The position numbers were made by a program, and so were the translations under genes. Source: Granulosicoccus sp045106855 (GTDB lineage Bacteria > Pseudomonadota > Gammaproteobacteria > Granulosicoccales > Granulosicoccaceae). From it: a DNA stretch of 64,000 nt. The notes beneath the pieces are model-generated. The model was given only the letters and a program-made list of their open reading frames with translations. It had not been told where the DNA came from and searched no databases. The stretch spans positions 17,166 through 81,165 of the forward strand of contig JBGCFI010000045.1 in assembly GCA_045106855.1 (NCBI GenBank). The letters run 5' to 3'. Positions 45,151-54,474 of the stretch are shown in pieces (the stretch's first letter is position 1; each line of letters starts with the position of its first letter).

Positions 45151-45306
45151 CTACTGAAATTCATATCTTAAGCCAAAGGTTAGTAGCTGAAGAGAGCCTC
45201 CTGACCATGTGTATTCTAGCTCGGAATTTACACTGTTTAGACGAATAGCAACGCCAATACCACGTGCTAGATTAGTGGATCTGAACTCGTCAGCCGCCAG
45301 CGTTGT
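45151..45306 (-). pseudogene. C-terminal fragment of an outer-membrane beta-barrel protein
   Basis: Reading on past the AraC-type regulator's stop codon, the same minus frame continues for about 51 codons without interruption: TLAADEFRSTNLARG, GVAIRLNSVNSELEYTW and the end LQLLTFGLRYEFQ, then TAG. These are the last strands of an OMP_b-brl-type barrel with its aromatic C-terminus. No start codon or N-terminal half is present, so this is a remnant left by a deletion or by arrival of the regulator gene. Confidence 0.55.
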
Positions 45307-46323
45307 CTAGTGCTCGCGGTGAAAGGCGAGTGGCGTCATGCCCGTCCAGCGCCGAAAAGCCCTGACAAAAGCAGAAGCTTCTGAGAACCCTACGAGGTAA
45401 GCAGTCTCATTGACGGAGACCTTCTTCGCACCCAGGTAATCCAGCGCCATCTGTCGCCTTAAGTCGTCATGAATCTGAGCGAAGGTCACACCCTCTTCGC
45501 GAAGGCGCCGGTATAGGGTTTGACGACTCATAGCCAATTCCGCTGCCACCGTCTCCATCGGACTCTCGCCCCGATGAAGATGCTTGATGAGATATGCCTC
45601 GACCCGACTTCGAATCGTTGGGTTTCGTTCTAGCTCAGCAAGCAGCGCATCGGCCCGCTCAGCGAACAGACCAAAGACATACGCATTTGGCTCATCAAAT
45701 TCTACGTGCAGCACCTGAGGGGCAATCTGCATTGCATTGCGCTGGCAACTAAAAGACACAGGCACTCGTAAGATCTCCGCTAACGTAGTGGCATACGGCG
45801 GCTCGGAATGGGTCAATTCGACAGCCAGTGCAAACACCATCTCTGGAAAATGCCGTCTAAATTCACCGATGAATCGTCCGAACGCCATTTCGCCAAGAGC
45901 GGGAAATTCGTTGGGATTGGGTCGATTGTCAACGATCCAGATTTTTTCGTTGGCAGGCTCGACCGAGAACCGCTCACCGGCCGCCATCACGTCCACCTCA
46001 ACCACCAGCTTTGCGTAGCGATTCAATTGAGTCATTGCGTCTGGCATGGATCGCGCTGAATGAACGATCAGACCGACAATTGAAATTGTCTCTATGCGGG
46101 TCTCAACGCTAAACCGAACCGCGATGGCTTGATCACCCGTCAGATCGACGGCTGCGTTAATCAGGGATTGATAAGCAAGCATTGAAACCCGCGCATCCTG
46201 ATCTTCGAGTGCCGCCTCAGTGAGTTGGCTGCGCTCTAACAACGAGCCCTTGGATGCGCCTTTCTCAACAGCAAATTTCAAAAAGTTGCGGGCCAAGCCT
46301 GCCGATACGGTTGCGTCTTTCAT
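45307..46323 (-). CDS. AraC family transcriptional regulator (OruR/ArgR-like layout)
   Basis: 338 residues from ATG 46323. The N-terminal ligand-binding domain (about 10-200, Arabinose_bd type) contains GDQAIAVRFSVETRIETISIVGLIVHSA. The C-terminal double HTH_18 has SPMETVAAELAMSRQTLYRRL, FAQIHDDLRRQMALDYL and VSVNETAYLVGFSEASAFVRAFRRWTG, with MTPLAFHRE closing. It activates unknown genes; the divergent barrel gene 200 bp away is the natural candidate target. Its 3' flank is a barrel-gene fragment. Confidence 0.9.
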   Translation of the reverse strand: MKDATVSAGLARNFLKFAVEKGASKGSLLERSQLTEAALEDQDARVSMLAYQSLINAAVDLTGDQAIAVRFSVETRIETISIVGLIVHSARSMPDAMTQLNRYAKLVVEVDVMAAGERFSVEPANEKIWIVDNRPNPNEFPALGEMAFGRFIGEFRRHFPEMVFALAVELTHSEPPYATTLAEILRVPVSFSCQRNAMQIAPQVLHVEFDEPNAYVFGLFAERADALLAELERNPTIRSRVEAYLIKHLHRGESPMETVAAELAMSRQTLYRRLREEGVTFAQIHDDLRRQMALDYLGAKKVSVNETAYLVGFSEASAFVRAFRRWTGMTPLAFHREH

Positions 46324-46522
46324 CAATCAATCCAAAGGCAAAAAAGGTTGATACCGAGTTTTATACCGAGGTTGATACCAAAAGCCAATAGCCTGTTACG
46401 AGCGGTCATGGTGATAGATCGGGATGAATTCTAAAGTTACTTCATCGGTTGACGAGCTCTCGCTGGACCATCTAGCAAGCACCGCCAAACGAGTTTATTC
46501 ACTTCAGATTTAGGACCAATCA

Positions 46523-47110
46523 ATGAAAAACCTGACTATTACTCTTTTGTGTGCCGCATCGGTGGCCTTTGCCTGCGCACCCGTCCACGCCGAGTCGCCC
46601 TTTGTCACGGGCCCTTTCGTTGGTCTCTCACTCGGCGGCGCCGGATACATGCCACGCTCAATTGGCCTGGTCGAGACGGGCGAAAGTGAGCATGACAATG
46701 GGGTCGGCAAGCTCACGGCTGGCTATTGGTTTTCTCCACATTGGGGCATAGCCGCTTCGTACATCGATATGGGCGAGTTTACCCAAACCTATACCAGCGG
46801 GAGCTTTAGCGGAGATGTCCGCTCGGTTGGACTTGGGCTACTCGGCCGAGTGGCCATTAATGATCGCTGGAGTCTGATCGGAAAAATGACCTTGACCCAT
46901 AACAAAACCAAACAGACCGAGGTGACAGGCGATCCTGCACAGTTTTTGGATCTGAGCGGTAAATCCACTCAAGTTGTTGTGCCAGGGTTGGAAATTAACT
47001 ACAAAGTCAACCAGGCAGCCTCACTCTTTGTTGAAGCCGAGTCGCGAGGCAAAGCAGCAGAGAAACTGGACACGGCTTATGCCGGTATTGGGTTGCGCTG
47101 GCAATTCTAG
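46523..47110 (+). CDS. Small outer-membrane beta-barrel protein (OmpX/OMP_b-brl type)
   Basis: 195 residues, ATG with AGGA 8 nt upstream. Signal peptide ends near PVHAE. Strands are clear: FVGLSLGGAGYMP, GKLTAGYWFSPHWGIAASYIDMGEF, VGLGLLGRVAINDRWSLIGKM, GLEINYKVNQAASLFVEAES and the terminal AGIGLRWQF. An 8-strand barrel is likely. Divergent from the AraC-type regulator. A perfect 10-bp hairpin follows the stop. The barrel fragment past the regulator gene may have belonged to a related protein. Confidence 0.85.
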   Translation: MKNLTITLLCAASVAFACAPVHAESPFVTGPFVGLSLGGAGYMPRSIGLVETGESEHDNGVGKLTAGYWFSPHWGIAASYIDMGEFTQTYTSGSFSGDVRSVGLGLLGRVAINDRWSLIGKMTLTHNKTKQTEVTGDPAQFLDLSGKSTQVVVPGLEINYKVNQAASLFVEAESRGKAAEKLDTAYAGIGLRWQF

Positions 47111-47123
47111 TCAGTCGATTCCT

Positions 47124-47152
47124 GATAGCAGCCTGCCTTATTGGCTGCTATC
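47124..47152 (+). terminator. Strong hairpin after the barrel gene
   Basis: GATAGCAGCC (47124-47133), 9-nt loop, GGCTGCTATC (47143-47152), perfect 10-bp stem 13 bp after the stop. There is no T tract, so it may be an mRNA-stabilising or Rho-assisted end rather than an intrinsic terminator. Confidence 0.5.
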
Positions 47153-47213
47153 GCCGCTTGCCTTCATAGCAGACTCTACATTTCCATCATCCACCGCCTT
47201 GTCGCAAACCCAT

Positions 47214-47900
47214 ATGCTTACGTTTTTACACATCATTACAGGTACCCTTGCCGTCTCATCGGGGCTTCTTGGCCTCTTTGTGAGCAAAGGCTCAGTGACT
47301 CACCGCATTGCAGGCCGTGTTTTCACCTGCGCGATGATTCTATTGGGTTGTACTGGCATCGCGCTGGCACAGCAGGTGCCTATGGCAATCTCTGCAGTGG
47401 CCGGTGCTGCAATCATTCATCTGGTGATCACAGGCGCGCTGGCTGCACGCTCCAAGACTGTTGCTTTGCAACTGATAGACTCAGCCGCGCCAATCGCCTC
47501 ATTGGCCATCAGCCTGACCAGTCTCGCGTTTGCGCGGGAAGCGTGGGAAAGCGCCAGTGGGCTTAAAGATGGTTTCTCGGCAATTCCGTATGGGTTCTTT
47601 GGCGCATTGATGTTGCTTGTCGCCGCACTTGACCTCAAGTACCGACTGGTAGCAGAAACGACGATTGTCGCGCGACGTTGCCGCCATATTTGGCGAATGA
47701 GTTTTGCGTTGTTTATCGCAGCAGGCTCACTGTTTACTGGACCAGGCGCAACTGCTTTTCCTGCATGGTTGCAGGCATCCGGGCTGCTGTCAGTACCCGA
47801 GCCCTTGATTCTTTTAACTATGATTTACTGGCTGGTTCGGCTACGGCTCACACCTCGACGATCTGCGTCTGATGATTGTGACCACCACCAATATGAATAA
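47214..47900 (+). CDS. Polytopic membrane protein (DUF2306-like)
   Basis: 228 residues from ATG 47214; a longer frame begins inside the barrel gene and is not used. About seven hydrophobic segments. LTFLHIITGTLAVSSGLLGLF and THRIAGRVFTCAMILLG recall DUF2306-type proteins (His-containing TM starts), as does HIWRMSFALFIAAGSLF near the end. Function unknown. The C-terminus is charged (RRSASDDCDHHQ). No ribosome site is obvious. It may be cotranscribed with the barrel gene despite the hairpin. Confidence 0.65.
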   Translation: MLTFLHIITGTLAVSSGLLGLFVSKGSVTHRIAGRVFTCAMILLGCTGIALAQQVPMAISAVAGAAIIHLVITGALAARSKTVALQLIDSAAPIASLAISLTSLAFAREAWESASGLKDGFSAIPYGFFGALMLLVAALDLKYRLVAETTIVARRCRHIWRMSFALFIAAGSLFTGPGATAFPAWLQASGLLSVPEPLILLTMIYWLVRLRLTPRRSASDDCDHHQYE

Positions 47901-48400
47901 CAACCGCTGCCAACCATTGCTAAGTCTCAACCTATTGATGAGCTCTCCCATCGTATATATTAATCAACCGTCGGGCATCACCTCGCTCTTGCAGGTGGAA
48001 ATCAATTCTGACATTGCCCTGTCTTACGTTTACGTTTCAGGTTGCTCTGTCGCTTGAAGATAAAGACGCTTCACGTCACGATGAACTTGACGTTTGCTAC
48101 TGCACAACCATGAGTGCCTCGGAACGCGCAGGCCACATGCGTTGGTTATCCTTGCTATTAAAAGCTTGCTCTTGAGGGTTTAGCAGACTGTCGTTCTAAC
48201 AAACTTCAATTCACAGGAAGGACAGCAATGGGCACGATCCGGACGATTTACGTGAAACATCGGCTCTGGTGCCTCACGTATTAGTAATGCAGGATATATC
48301 TGAACCTCAACAACAGACGTTGACTGACCGGATAAGTAACTCCAAAGAATTCACCTCGAGATGCTAGTCACTAGCGGACTCGCTGCAAGATTACCGTCAG
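47901..48400. other. 500-bp gap
   Basis: An AGGAAGG at about 48214 precedes an ATG (48228) that opens only 18 codons. The overlapping frame continues with a protein-like stretch for about 45 codons but has no start. It may be a gene remnant. No other gene is supported. Confidence 0.3.
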
Positions 48401-49579
48401 TCAAATTCTACATTTTCGTCGTCTGTCGAAGCTTAAGTGGGCACAGATTGCCATCGTATAGCAAGTCACTACGAGTGCAATCATTGCTTTCGTACCACCG
48501 TAGTTTATTAGGAAGAGGAGCAAGGGCGTACCGCACAGGTTACCGATATTGCCAGCCTGCGCTAGTGCCCCGTAAGCCAAGGCTTGTTTGGAAGCTGTAG
48601 TATTCAGCTGTGGAATTGCGGCAAAGCTTGCACCTTGCACCAGTCCCAAAGCTGAAAATAGTAAAACACAGATTAGCGCTTCGTAAGTTCCGATCAGGAA
48701 GAGCAGCGCAAGGCTTAGAGCCGCGATGAATCCGATATTTACAACATGAACGGCCGAGAAACGCAGTAGTAGGGCAGCCCCCAGTGTCATGGACGAAAAG
48801 ATGCTCGCCAAGGGCATCGCTGAAGCCACGAATGCACGTTGGTCTAGCGGCATTAGGCTTGGCAATATCGCAAGCAATGCGACAAAAGTAGTTGTGTAGA
48901 ACAGCCATCCTGCGGCTGGCGCTGCGATATATGGTGAGAGCCAAGCCTGCTTGTGCCGCTGGAAGAGGCTTGCAATAGAATCCGATTGATGACTGCGTGT
49001 TTCGTCGTTCGAGACCGCTCGCTGTTTTGGAACGAGCAATGCTACCAATGCTGTTGTTACACTAAGGATTAGCGCATGAGCAAGAAACAATACATGTATA
49101 CCTTGTGTCTCCACCAAGGGTAGGCCAAGCGATGCAGTCAGCGCGAAGGAGACACCAAAAAACGTTCCCCATAATGTCATTGCTACGGCGCTTAGGCGTT
49201 CGCTGCAATAGCGTGACATAAGCGTTGGTGCGGCAACAACGATAGCCAGGTGCGAAAACCCTTCTACCATTCTGGAGGCAAGTAAAAGGCTCAGCGGAAG
49301 GTAGATTGATTGTACTAATGAAATCAGAGCCCCGATTAACAAGCCACCAAGAAGAACGCTTCGAGCACCGATTCGCCCTACTAATATGCCTGCAACAAGC
49401 CCGAGCAGAGCTCCAACAAGGCTGATGAGAGTAATTAAGAATCCGGTAGCTACCCCTGCCTCAGGGTATAGCTGCTGTAGCTCAGGGAGAAACAATCCCA
49501 TTTTCGCAAATTGTGCAGCCGCGCAAAGCCCTGCGACCCATAGTACCAAGGTGACCAAAATAGATGAAAAATTGCGCAT
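48401..49579 (-). CDS. MFS transporter (CynX/YhhS-like)
   Basis: 392 residues, 12 predicted TM segments. LVALLVPKQRAVSND marks the central cytosolic loop, and GLVAGILVGRIGARSVLLGG is the MFS loop 2-3 motif. The C-terminal half has SALGLVQGASFAAIPQL. It follows an XRE-type regulator on the same strand, 117 bp apart, a common regulator-efflux arrangement. Substrate unknown. It ends in a basic tail. Confidence 0.85.
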   Translation of the reverse strand: MRNFSSILVTLVLWVAGLCAAAQFAKMGLFLPELQQLYPEAGVATGFLITLISLVGALLGLVAGILVGRIGARSVLLGGLLIGALISLVQSIYLPLSLLLASRMVEGFSHLAIVVAAPTLMSRYCSERLSAVAMTLWGTFFGVSFALTASLGLPLVETQGIHVLFLAHALILSVTTALVALLVPKQRAVSNDETRSHQSDSIASLFQRHKQAWLSPYIAAPAAGWLFYTTTFVALLAILPSLMPLDQRAFVASAMPLASIFSSMTLGAALLLRFSAVHVVNIGFIAALSLALLFLIGTYEALICVLLFSALGLVQGASFAAIPQLNTTASKQALAYGALAQAGNIGNLCGTPLLLFLINYGGTKAMIALVVTCYTMAICAHLSFDRRRKCRI

Positions 49580-49696
49580 GCGATATTGTGATGCATAGAG
49601 CGGTGTCTATCCACGCATAAAATATGCGTAACCCAAAACTCAAATCACCGTGTTGGTGGGTCGTAGACCCTGTCGTTACGCTACATCCAGCCTGTT

Positions 49697-50278
49697 CTAT
49701 TGCAGCAAGGTACAGAGCCGCGCTGGTCGACCATCTGCAAGCCACACACGCTCCCACAACATGCGTCCTGGAACAATCGGAAGAAAACCACTATCGTATT
49801 CGTTCAGCTCTACATTGACTGATTCCGGATACATGGTTTCCCACCAACCCAGTGATTCCAGATTTGATTCAGCCAATTGGATAGCCGGACTTGCCGCAGC
49901 CCAAAGCGTTTTCCCTAACAGGGATTGTATCGATACACCCCATTCAGCTTGCCGCCTTGGTGAAGCAGCAAGAAGGATATGATCAGCATCGGTAACCAGG
50001 TGGACAGTCAATGTCGAGGATTCAACAAGGCGACGTAAGGTGAAATCGTTTAGGACGGAAGGGTGGATAGCCTTTAAAACAGCGTCGGCCAGATCCGGAC
50101 TCGGAGTTACTACGCCACTCTCCCAGCGCGAAATAGTGGCTTGATTAACACCTGCCATTTGCGCAATATGAGTTTGTTTGAAATTACAAGCCCGACGCAA
50201 CGCTCGCAAGCGCGCACCAAATCCTGGGAACCCTTCTTGAGAAGAGGTGCCACACTGCACTATGCTATCAGTGTTCAT
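49697..50278 (-). CDS. XRE-family HTH regulator with C-terminal PAS-like domain
   Basis: 193 residues. The HTH_3 domain (about 20-75): FGARLRALRRACNFKQTHIAQMAGVNQATISRWESGVVTPS, quoted in parts as ARLRALRRA, QATISRWESG. The C-terminal domain of about 110 residues (VHLVTDADHILLAAS, GVSIQSLLGKTLWAAAS) looks PAS-like. It probably controls the following MFS gene in response to a small molecule. It overlaps nothing, and its start at 50278 has no strong ribosome site. Confidence 0.8.
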   Translation of the reverse strand: MNTDSIVQCGTSSQEGFPGFGARLRALRRACNFKQTHIAQMAGVNQATISRWESGVVTPSPDLADAVLKAIHPSVLNDFTLRRLVESSTLTVHLVTDADHILLAASPRRQAEWGVSIQSLLGKTLWAAASPAIQLAESNLESLGWWETMYPESVNVELNEYDSGFLPIVPGRMLWERVWLADGRPARLCTLLQ

Positions 50279-50871
50279 TTGTCAGGAATTTTTCCAAATC
50301 TTGCAATCTGATAAGTCTATTTTACACAATCGGTGAAAGGCGGCTTCGGGCATGGTAAAGAGGAATACCGTTCACTGTGGGCAACGACGGGCATGCAAAC
50401 TTCATATCAATTTTTCCAGCAATGTTAACTGCAGTAACGGCGTGTCCTGACCAATGGCGGTCATTTGACAGGTCATTGACATCGATACAAATTACCAGCG
50501 CGCTCGTTCGCTGAGCCTAGGCAGATCAAGACACAGTTCCATTGTTAATCGACTATTGAATGTTCCATAAATGGAAATATGCGCGACATCAGCAATTGGA
50601 TTGACAGTACCTTGCAAAATCCTGTTCATAGTCGCGCAGACTTCCGATGCGAATGACAGAAAAAGGCAACAGCCGCCAATCCAAGTTTTTTATTATCGTC
50701 TTGCGTTGGTTCGCTCTATAAAAATCTCTGGGGTGATATCAGACTTCACGAATTGTAATCATTCAGATTACTTGATATCGCGATACGACAAGACACCTTG
50801 GTAGACAGGCCGCCTGCTTCCTTTGGTAATGACTGTAATACAGCGATGGTGGTGAACCCTACTAATCGTCT
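50279..50871. other. 593-bp gap with a protein-like open stretch
   Basis: On the minus strand about 50322-50513 reads as protein (for example SALVICIDVNDLSNDRHW and GIPLYHARSRLSPIV, stop TAA) but has no start codon with a ribosome site and in-frame stops before it. It could be the tail of a lost gene or chance. No further gene seen. Confidence 0.25.
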
Positions 50872-51519
50872 TTATCCAATAGCATCTGGCTGATTTTCCG
50901 GCAATCCAGCTACAAATGCAGGCATTTTCAGGCAGGCATTAACAATACGCTCAATGGTAGGGTACGCCCCTAAAGCTACCTCGAATCGCTTGTTGTTAAT
51001 AGCCTGCGAAACCAAACAGATATCCGCAAGGGAAACGTTGTTGCCGTGACAAAATCGGCCAGTCTCAGGCTCACGTGATAACCGAGCCTCTAATGCTGAA
51101 AACCCCACGTTGGCCCACTGTTGAAACCAGCTTTTTACCGTTGCGTCATCTGCGTTAAACTCAGACCGGATGTATTGAAGAATACGTAGATTATTGACTG
51201 GATGTATATCCATAGCCACTACCTGAGCTAACGATCTTACCCTGGCCTTTTCAATAGGTGTTACCGGGAGCAACGCAGGTGATGGATGTACCTCATCCAG
51301 ATACTCAAGAATAGCCATCGATTGAGATATGATGCCTTGAGGTGTTTCTAACGTTGGCACTAATCCTTGTGGATTTAGTTTCAGAAATTCCGGGCTCTTA
51401 TGTTCCTCGTTAAGCAGAGCATATGAAGAATATTGGTAATCCACGCCTTTAATTGCTAAAGCAATGCGCACCCTGATGGAGGTGGAAGAACGAAAGTAGT
51501 TGTGTAGAATCACTGACAT
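50872..51519 (-). CDS. maiA: Maleylacetoacetate isomerase (GST fold, zeta class)
   Basis: Isomerises 4-maleylacetoacetate to 4-fumarylacetoacetate with glutathione in tyrosine/homogentisate breakdown. 215 residues. The zeta-GST active-site motif is FRSSTSIRVRIAL (Ser-Ser-x-x-x-Arg), with NPQGLVPTLETPQG and QSMAILEYLDEVHP in the thioredoxin-like domain and the C-terminal helix set around SLADICLVSQ. It starts 6 bp after the fahA stop: last gene of the hmgA-fahA-maiA unit. Cytosolic. Confidence 0.92.
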   Translation of the reverse strand: MSVILHNYFRSSTSIRVRIALAIKGVDYQYSSYALLNEEHKSPEFLKLNPQGLVPTLETPQGIISQSMAILEYLDEVHPSPALLPVTPIEKARVRSLAQVVAMDIHPVNNLRILQYIRSEFNADDATVKSWFQQWANVGFSALEARLSREPETGRFCHGNNVSLADICLVSQAINNKRFEVALGAYPTIERIVNACLKMPAFVAGLPENQPDAIG

Positions 51520-51525
51520 GAAAAA

Positions 51526-52539
51526 TCAGCCCTGGCGCTGCTTTACCGTTTGATAGATATCCCCAAATAAAGAATTACCATTAGCATCTGTCATATAGAT
51601 CTTGACCGTGTCGCCAAACTGCATAAACGCTGTGGATGGTTTTCCTTCGTTAATCGTTTCGATCATACGGATTTCAGCAATACAAGAATAACCCACACCG
51701 CCCTGCTCTATCGGCTTACCGGGCTCGCCATCCATTTTGTTGCTTACGGTACCAGAACCGACAATCGTTCCAGCACCAAGCGAACGCGACTTGCTCGCAT
51801 GGCTGATCAAAGTGGGAAAATCAAACGTCATATCAATACCGGCATTGGCTTTTCCAAATGGTTTGTCGTTGTAGTCAACATGCAGGGGCAAATGGAGCTT
51901 CCCATCAACCCAGGCATCTCCCAGCTCATCGGGAGTCACAGCTACCGGGGAAAAGGCGGATGATGGTTTGCTTTGAAAAAAACCAAAGCCTTTGCCTAAT
52001 TCTGCTGGGATTAGACCTCGAAGCGACACATCATTAACCAACATTAGCAAACGTATACTAGTGCTGGCTTGTTCAATCGTCGCACCAAATGGCACATCAC
52101 CTGTTATGACGGCGACTTCGCCTTCCATATCAATGCCCCAGTCTGTCGTGGGCATTTCAATAGCATCGCGCGGCCCCAGAAACGTATCTGATCCTCCCTG
52201 ATACATAAGCGGATCCGTCCAGAAACTCTCAGGCACTTCAGCGCCACGCGCCTTTCTGACTAACTCCACGTGATTCACATACGCTGAACCGTCCGCCCAT
52301 TGGTACGCTCTGGGGAGTGGAGATTCGACGCTTGACTGATTAAATTCTTGTCCCACTCCCGAATCACTATTTAGCTGACTCGATAAAGCTTGAAGTTCGG
52401 GTGCTGCATTGTCCCAATCGTCAAGTGCGGCCTGCAGAGTCGGGGCAATATCCTCTGCCGAGACATACCGGCTAAGATCGGTGGATACAACCACCAATTG
52501 CCCATCTCTACTTGAATTACGTTTAGTCGCTAGTTTCAT
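51526..52539 (-). CDS. fahA: Fumarylacetoacetase
   Basis: Cleaves fumarylacetoacetate to fumarate and acetoacetate, the last step of the homogentisate route. 337 residues, close to the bacterial two-domain size. The metal and active-site residues of the FAH fold appear in DWGIDMEGEVAVITGDVP (Glu and Asp ligands), RLLMLVNDVSLRGL and SKPSSAFSPVAVTPDELG, with GTIVGSGTVSNKMDGEP near the substrate pocket. Middle gene of the unit, 51 bp after hmgA. Confidence 0.92.
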   Translation of the reverse strand: MKLATKRNSSRDGQLVVVSTDLSRYVSAEDIAPTLQAALDDWDNAAPELQALSSQLNSDSGVGQEFNQSSVESPLPRAYQWADGSAYVNHVELVRKARGAEVPESFWTDPLMYQGGSDTFLGPRDAIEMPTTDWGIDMEGEVAVITGDVPFGATIEQASTSIRLLMLVNDVSLRGLIPAELGKGFGFFQSKPSSAFSPVAVTPDELGDAWVDGKLHLPLHVDYNDKPFGKANAGIDMTFDFPTLISHASKSRSLGAGTIVGSGTVSNKMDGEPGKPIEQGGVGYSCIAEIRMIETINEGKPSTAFMQFGDTVKIYMTDANGNSLFGDIYQTVKQRQG

Positions 52540-52590
52540 GATTCACAGGTATCGAGTAAACAGCCTTGTTAAGCTGTGACAAATGTAGGA

Positions 52591-53889
52591 TCAAACTTGT
52601 TTTGGAAAGCGGCGTTGCAGATCACGCCAGCAATCGATGTAGTCATCTTGCAAGCCCTCAAGTTGACTCGCGTAGCGAGTGACTTTCTGTGCATATCGTG
52701 TCTCGAACATGAAGGCCAGTGTATTGTCGAGTTTCACCGGCTCCAGTTTTGCTGCAGAGGCCTTTTCAAATCCGAAAGCATCCGGACCATGCGGCAGCAT
52801 CTGGTTGTGCAAGCTTGCTCCACCGGGAATAAACCCTTTCTCTTTTGCATCATATGCCCCTTTGATGAGCCCCATGAATTCACTCATGATGTTGCGGTGA
52901 TACCAGGGCGGACGGAAGGTATTCTCCGCCACCATCCAGCGCGGCGGAAAGATAACAAAGTCTATGTTTGCCGTTCCGGCTTGTTCCGTAGGTGATGTCA
53001 GTACAGTGAATATCGAAGGATCCGGATGATCAAAAGCAATAGCCCCAACAGGAGAAAATGTTGAAAGGTCGTACTTGTACGGTGCATAGTTGCCATGCCA
53101 AGCGACAACATCCAAAGGCGAATGACCAATCCGAGTACCATGAAACTCTCCACTCCATTTGTAAATCACCTGACAATCTGCTTCCTTATCCTCAAAAGCT
53201 GCTACCGGTGTTTTAAAATCACGTGGATTGGCCAAACAGTTCGCCCCGATAGGACCACGCTCAGGCAGGGTCAACGGCGATCCATAGTTCTCGCACAAAT
53301 AGCCTCGCGCAGTGTCATTCACGCAATCGGCCCGAAACATCATGCCACGAGGCACAACCGCTATATCCCCCGGCGATACCGACAGGCAACCGAGTTCAGT
53401 AAATAGATGCACGTCGCCTTGTTGAGGCACGAATAACATTTCGCCATCAGCATTACACAAGTAGGTATCTGCATCGTTCTTATTGAAGTCGTAGATATGC
53501 GCCGCCATGCCCGCCTGTGTTTGCACATCACCTGCAGTGGTCATGGTATTGACCCCAAACACGAATGTAGTTGCGGGTGCTGCCGGTGGAATCGGATCCC
53601 AACGATACTGACCTAACGGCAATGAGGAAGATCCTCTATGTGGTGCCGACTGCCACAGGGGGCAATCCAGAGGTTCGAATCGGTTGGTATGTAGCACACT
53701 AGGCCGAATACGATAAAGCCAGGATCGCTCATTCTGCCCTCTCGGTGCGGTGAACGCCGAACCGGAAAGCTGCTCGGCATACAAGCCGTAAGCACAGTTC
53801 TGCGGGCTATTCTGCCCTTGCGGCAATGCGCCCGATACTGCTTCGGTTTCAAAATCGTTACCGAACCCGGATTGATATTCGAGAACCAT
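52591..53889 (-). CDS. hmgA: Homogentisate 1,2-dioxygenase
   Basis: Opens the homogentisate ring to maleylacetoacetate using Fe(II) and oxygen. 432 residues from ATG 53889; the frame also opens at TTG 53901. Family sequence throughout: YQSGFGNDFETEAVSGALPQGQNSPQ, WLYRIRPSVLH, VVPRGMMFRADCV, PLDVVAWHGNYAPYKYDL and FRPPWYHRNIMSEFMGLIKG with the His/Glu iron ligands. First gene of the catabolic unit, divergent from a MarR-type gene. Confidence 0.95.
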   Translation of the reverse strand: MVLEYQSGFGNDFETEAVSGALPQGQNSPQNCAYGLYAEQLSGSAFTAPRGQNERSWLYRIRPSVLHTNRFEPLDCPLWQSAPHRGSSSLPLGQYRWDPIPPAAPATTFVFGVNTMTTAGDVQTQAGMAAHIYDFNKNDADTYLCNADGEMLFVPQQGDVHLFTELGCLSVSPGDIAVVPRGMMFRADCVNDTARGYLCENYGSPLTLPERGPIGANCLANPRDFKTPVAAFEDKEADCQVIYKWSGEFHGTRIGHSPLDVVAWHGNYAPYKYDLSTFSPVGAIAFDHPDPSIFTVLTSPTEQAGTANIDFVIFPPRWMVAENTFRPPWYHRNIMSEFMGLIKGAYDAKEKGFIPGGASLHNQMLPHGPDAFGFEKASAAKLEPVKLDNTLAFMFETRYAQKVTRYASQLEGLQDDYIDCWRDLQRRFPKQV

Positions 53890-53912
53890 AGTCGCCCACA
53901 ACAGTCAATTAA

Positions 53913-53941
53913 GTTACAATTGTAACCATTAATTTTGTAAC
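53913..53941. promoter_or_regulatory. MarR operator between hmgA and its regulator
   Basis: GTTACAATTGTAAC at 53913-53926 is a perfect 14-bp palindrome, and a further half-site TTTTGTAAC ends at 53941. It lies in the 63-bp gap between the divergent starts, where a MarR dimer would cover both promoters. Probably relieved by homogentisate or a related intermediate (inference). Confidence 0.65.
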
Positions 53942-53952
53942 TATCAACGCGG

Positions 53953-54399
53953 ATGAACAAAGCCACTGCCCCTCTGATACTCGAGCAATTTTTACCTTTC
54001 AGGCTGAGCCGACTGTCAGAGTCAGTTAGTTTGAAATTTGCACAGCATTACAAACGGGAATTTGGCATGACCCGGCCTGAATGGCGCGCACTAGCCGCCC
54101 TGGGCCAGCTTGGCACACTGACCAGCACACAGATTTGCCAGCATTCCAACATGCATAAAACCAAAGTGAGCAGAGCGGTTCAAGCCCTAAATAAACGAGG
54201 TTGGTTACACAGAAAACGTGATACCGATGATCGCCGAATAGAATATTTACAACTGACGCCCATGGGAAAAAGACGCTATGCAAAATTAGTCGGGCTTGCC
54301 CATCAGTTTCAATCGGAGGTGTCTTCCGCTATGAGCTCGTCCGAACTATCGACGGTTAACGAAGCTTTACGCATACTAGAGGAGCGTTTAGTGAGTTAA
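53953..54399 (+). CDS. MarR family regulator of the homogentisate operon
   Basis: 148 residues. Winged helix of MarR type: PLILEQFLPFRLSRLSESVS, RPEWRALAALGQLGTLTS, QICQHSNMHKTKVSRAVQALNKRGWLHRKRDTDDRR with the wing, and LTPMGKRRYAKLV. Divergent from hmgA with only 63 bp between starts and a palindrome in it, so autoregulated control of hmgA-fahA-maiA is the simplest reading. The best-studied HmgR is of IclR type, so this is a different solution. Confidence 0.87.
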   Translation: MNKATAPLILEQFLPFRLSRLSESVSLKFAQHYKREFGMTRPEWRALAALGQLGTLTSTQICQHSNMHKTKVSRAVQALNKRGWLHRKRDTDDRRIEYLQLTPMGKRRYAKLVGLAHQFQSEVSSAMSSSELSTVNEALRILEERLVS

Positions 54400-54474
54400 C
54401 TTATTCCCCGGTGCTGAAATTTTATCATTGGCACTTGTGAAGAACGCTACGATGACGCCCATCCTGACACTTTG

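Noticed and set aside
53670..53690. tRNA-like GGTTCGAATC string
   Set aside because: It lies inside hmgA coding sequence, and no cloverleaf can be folded around it.
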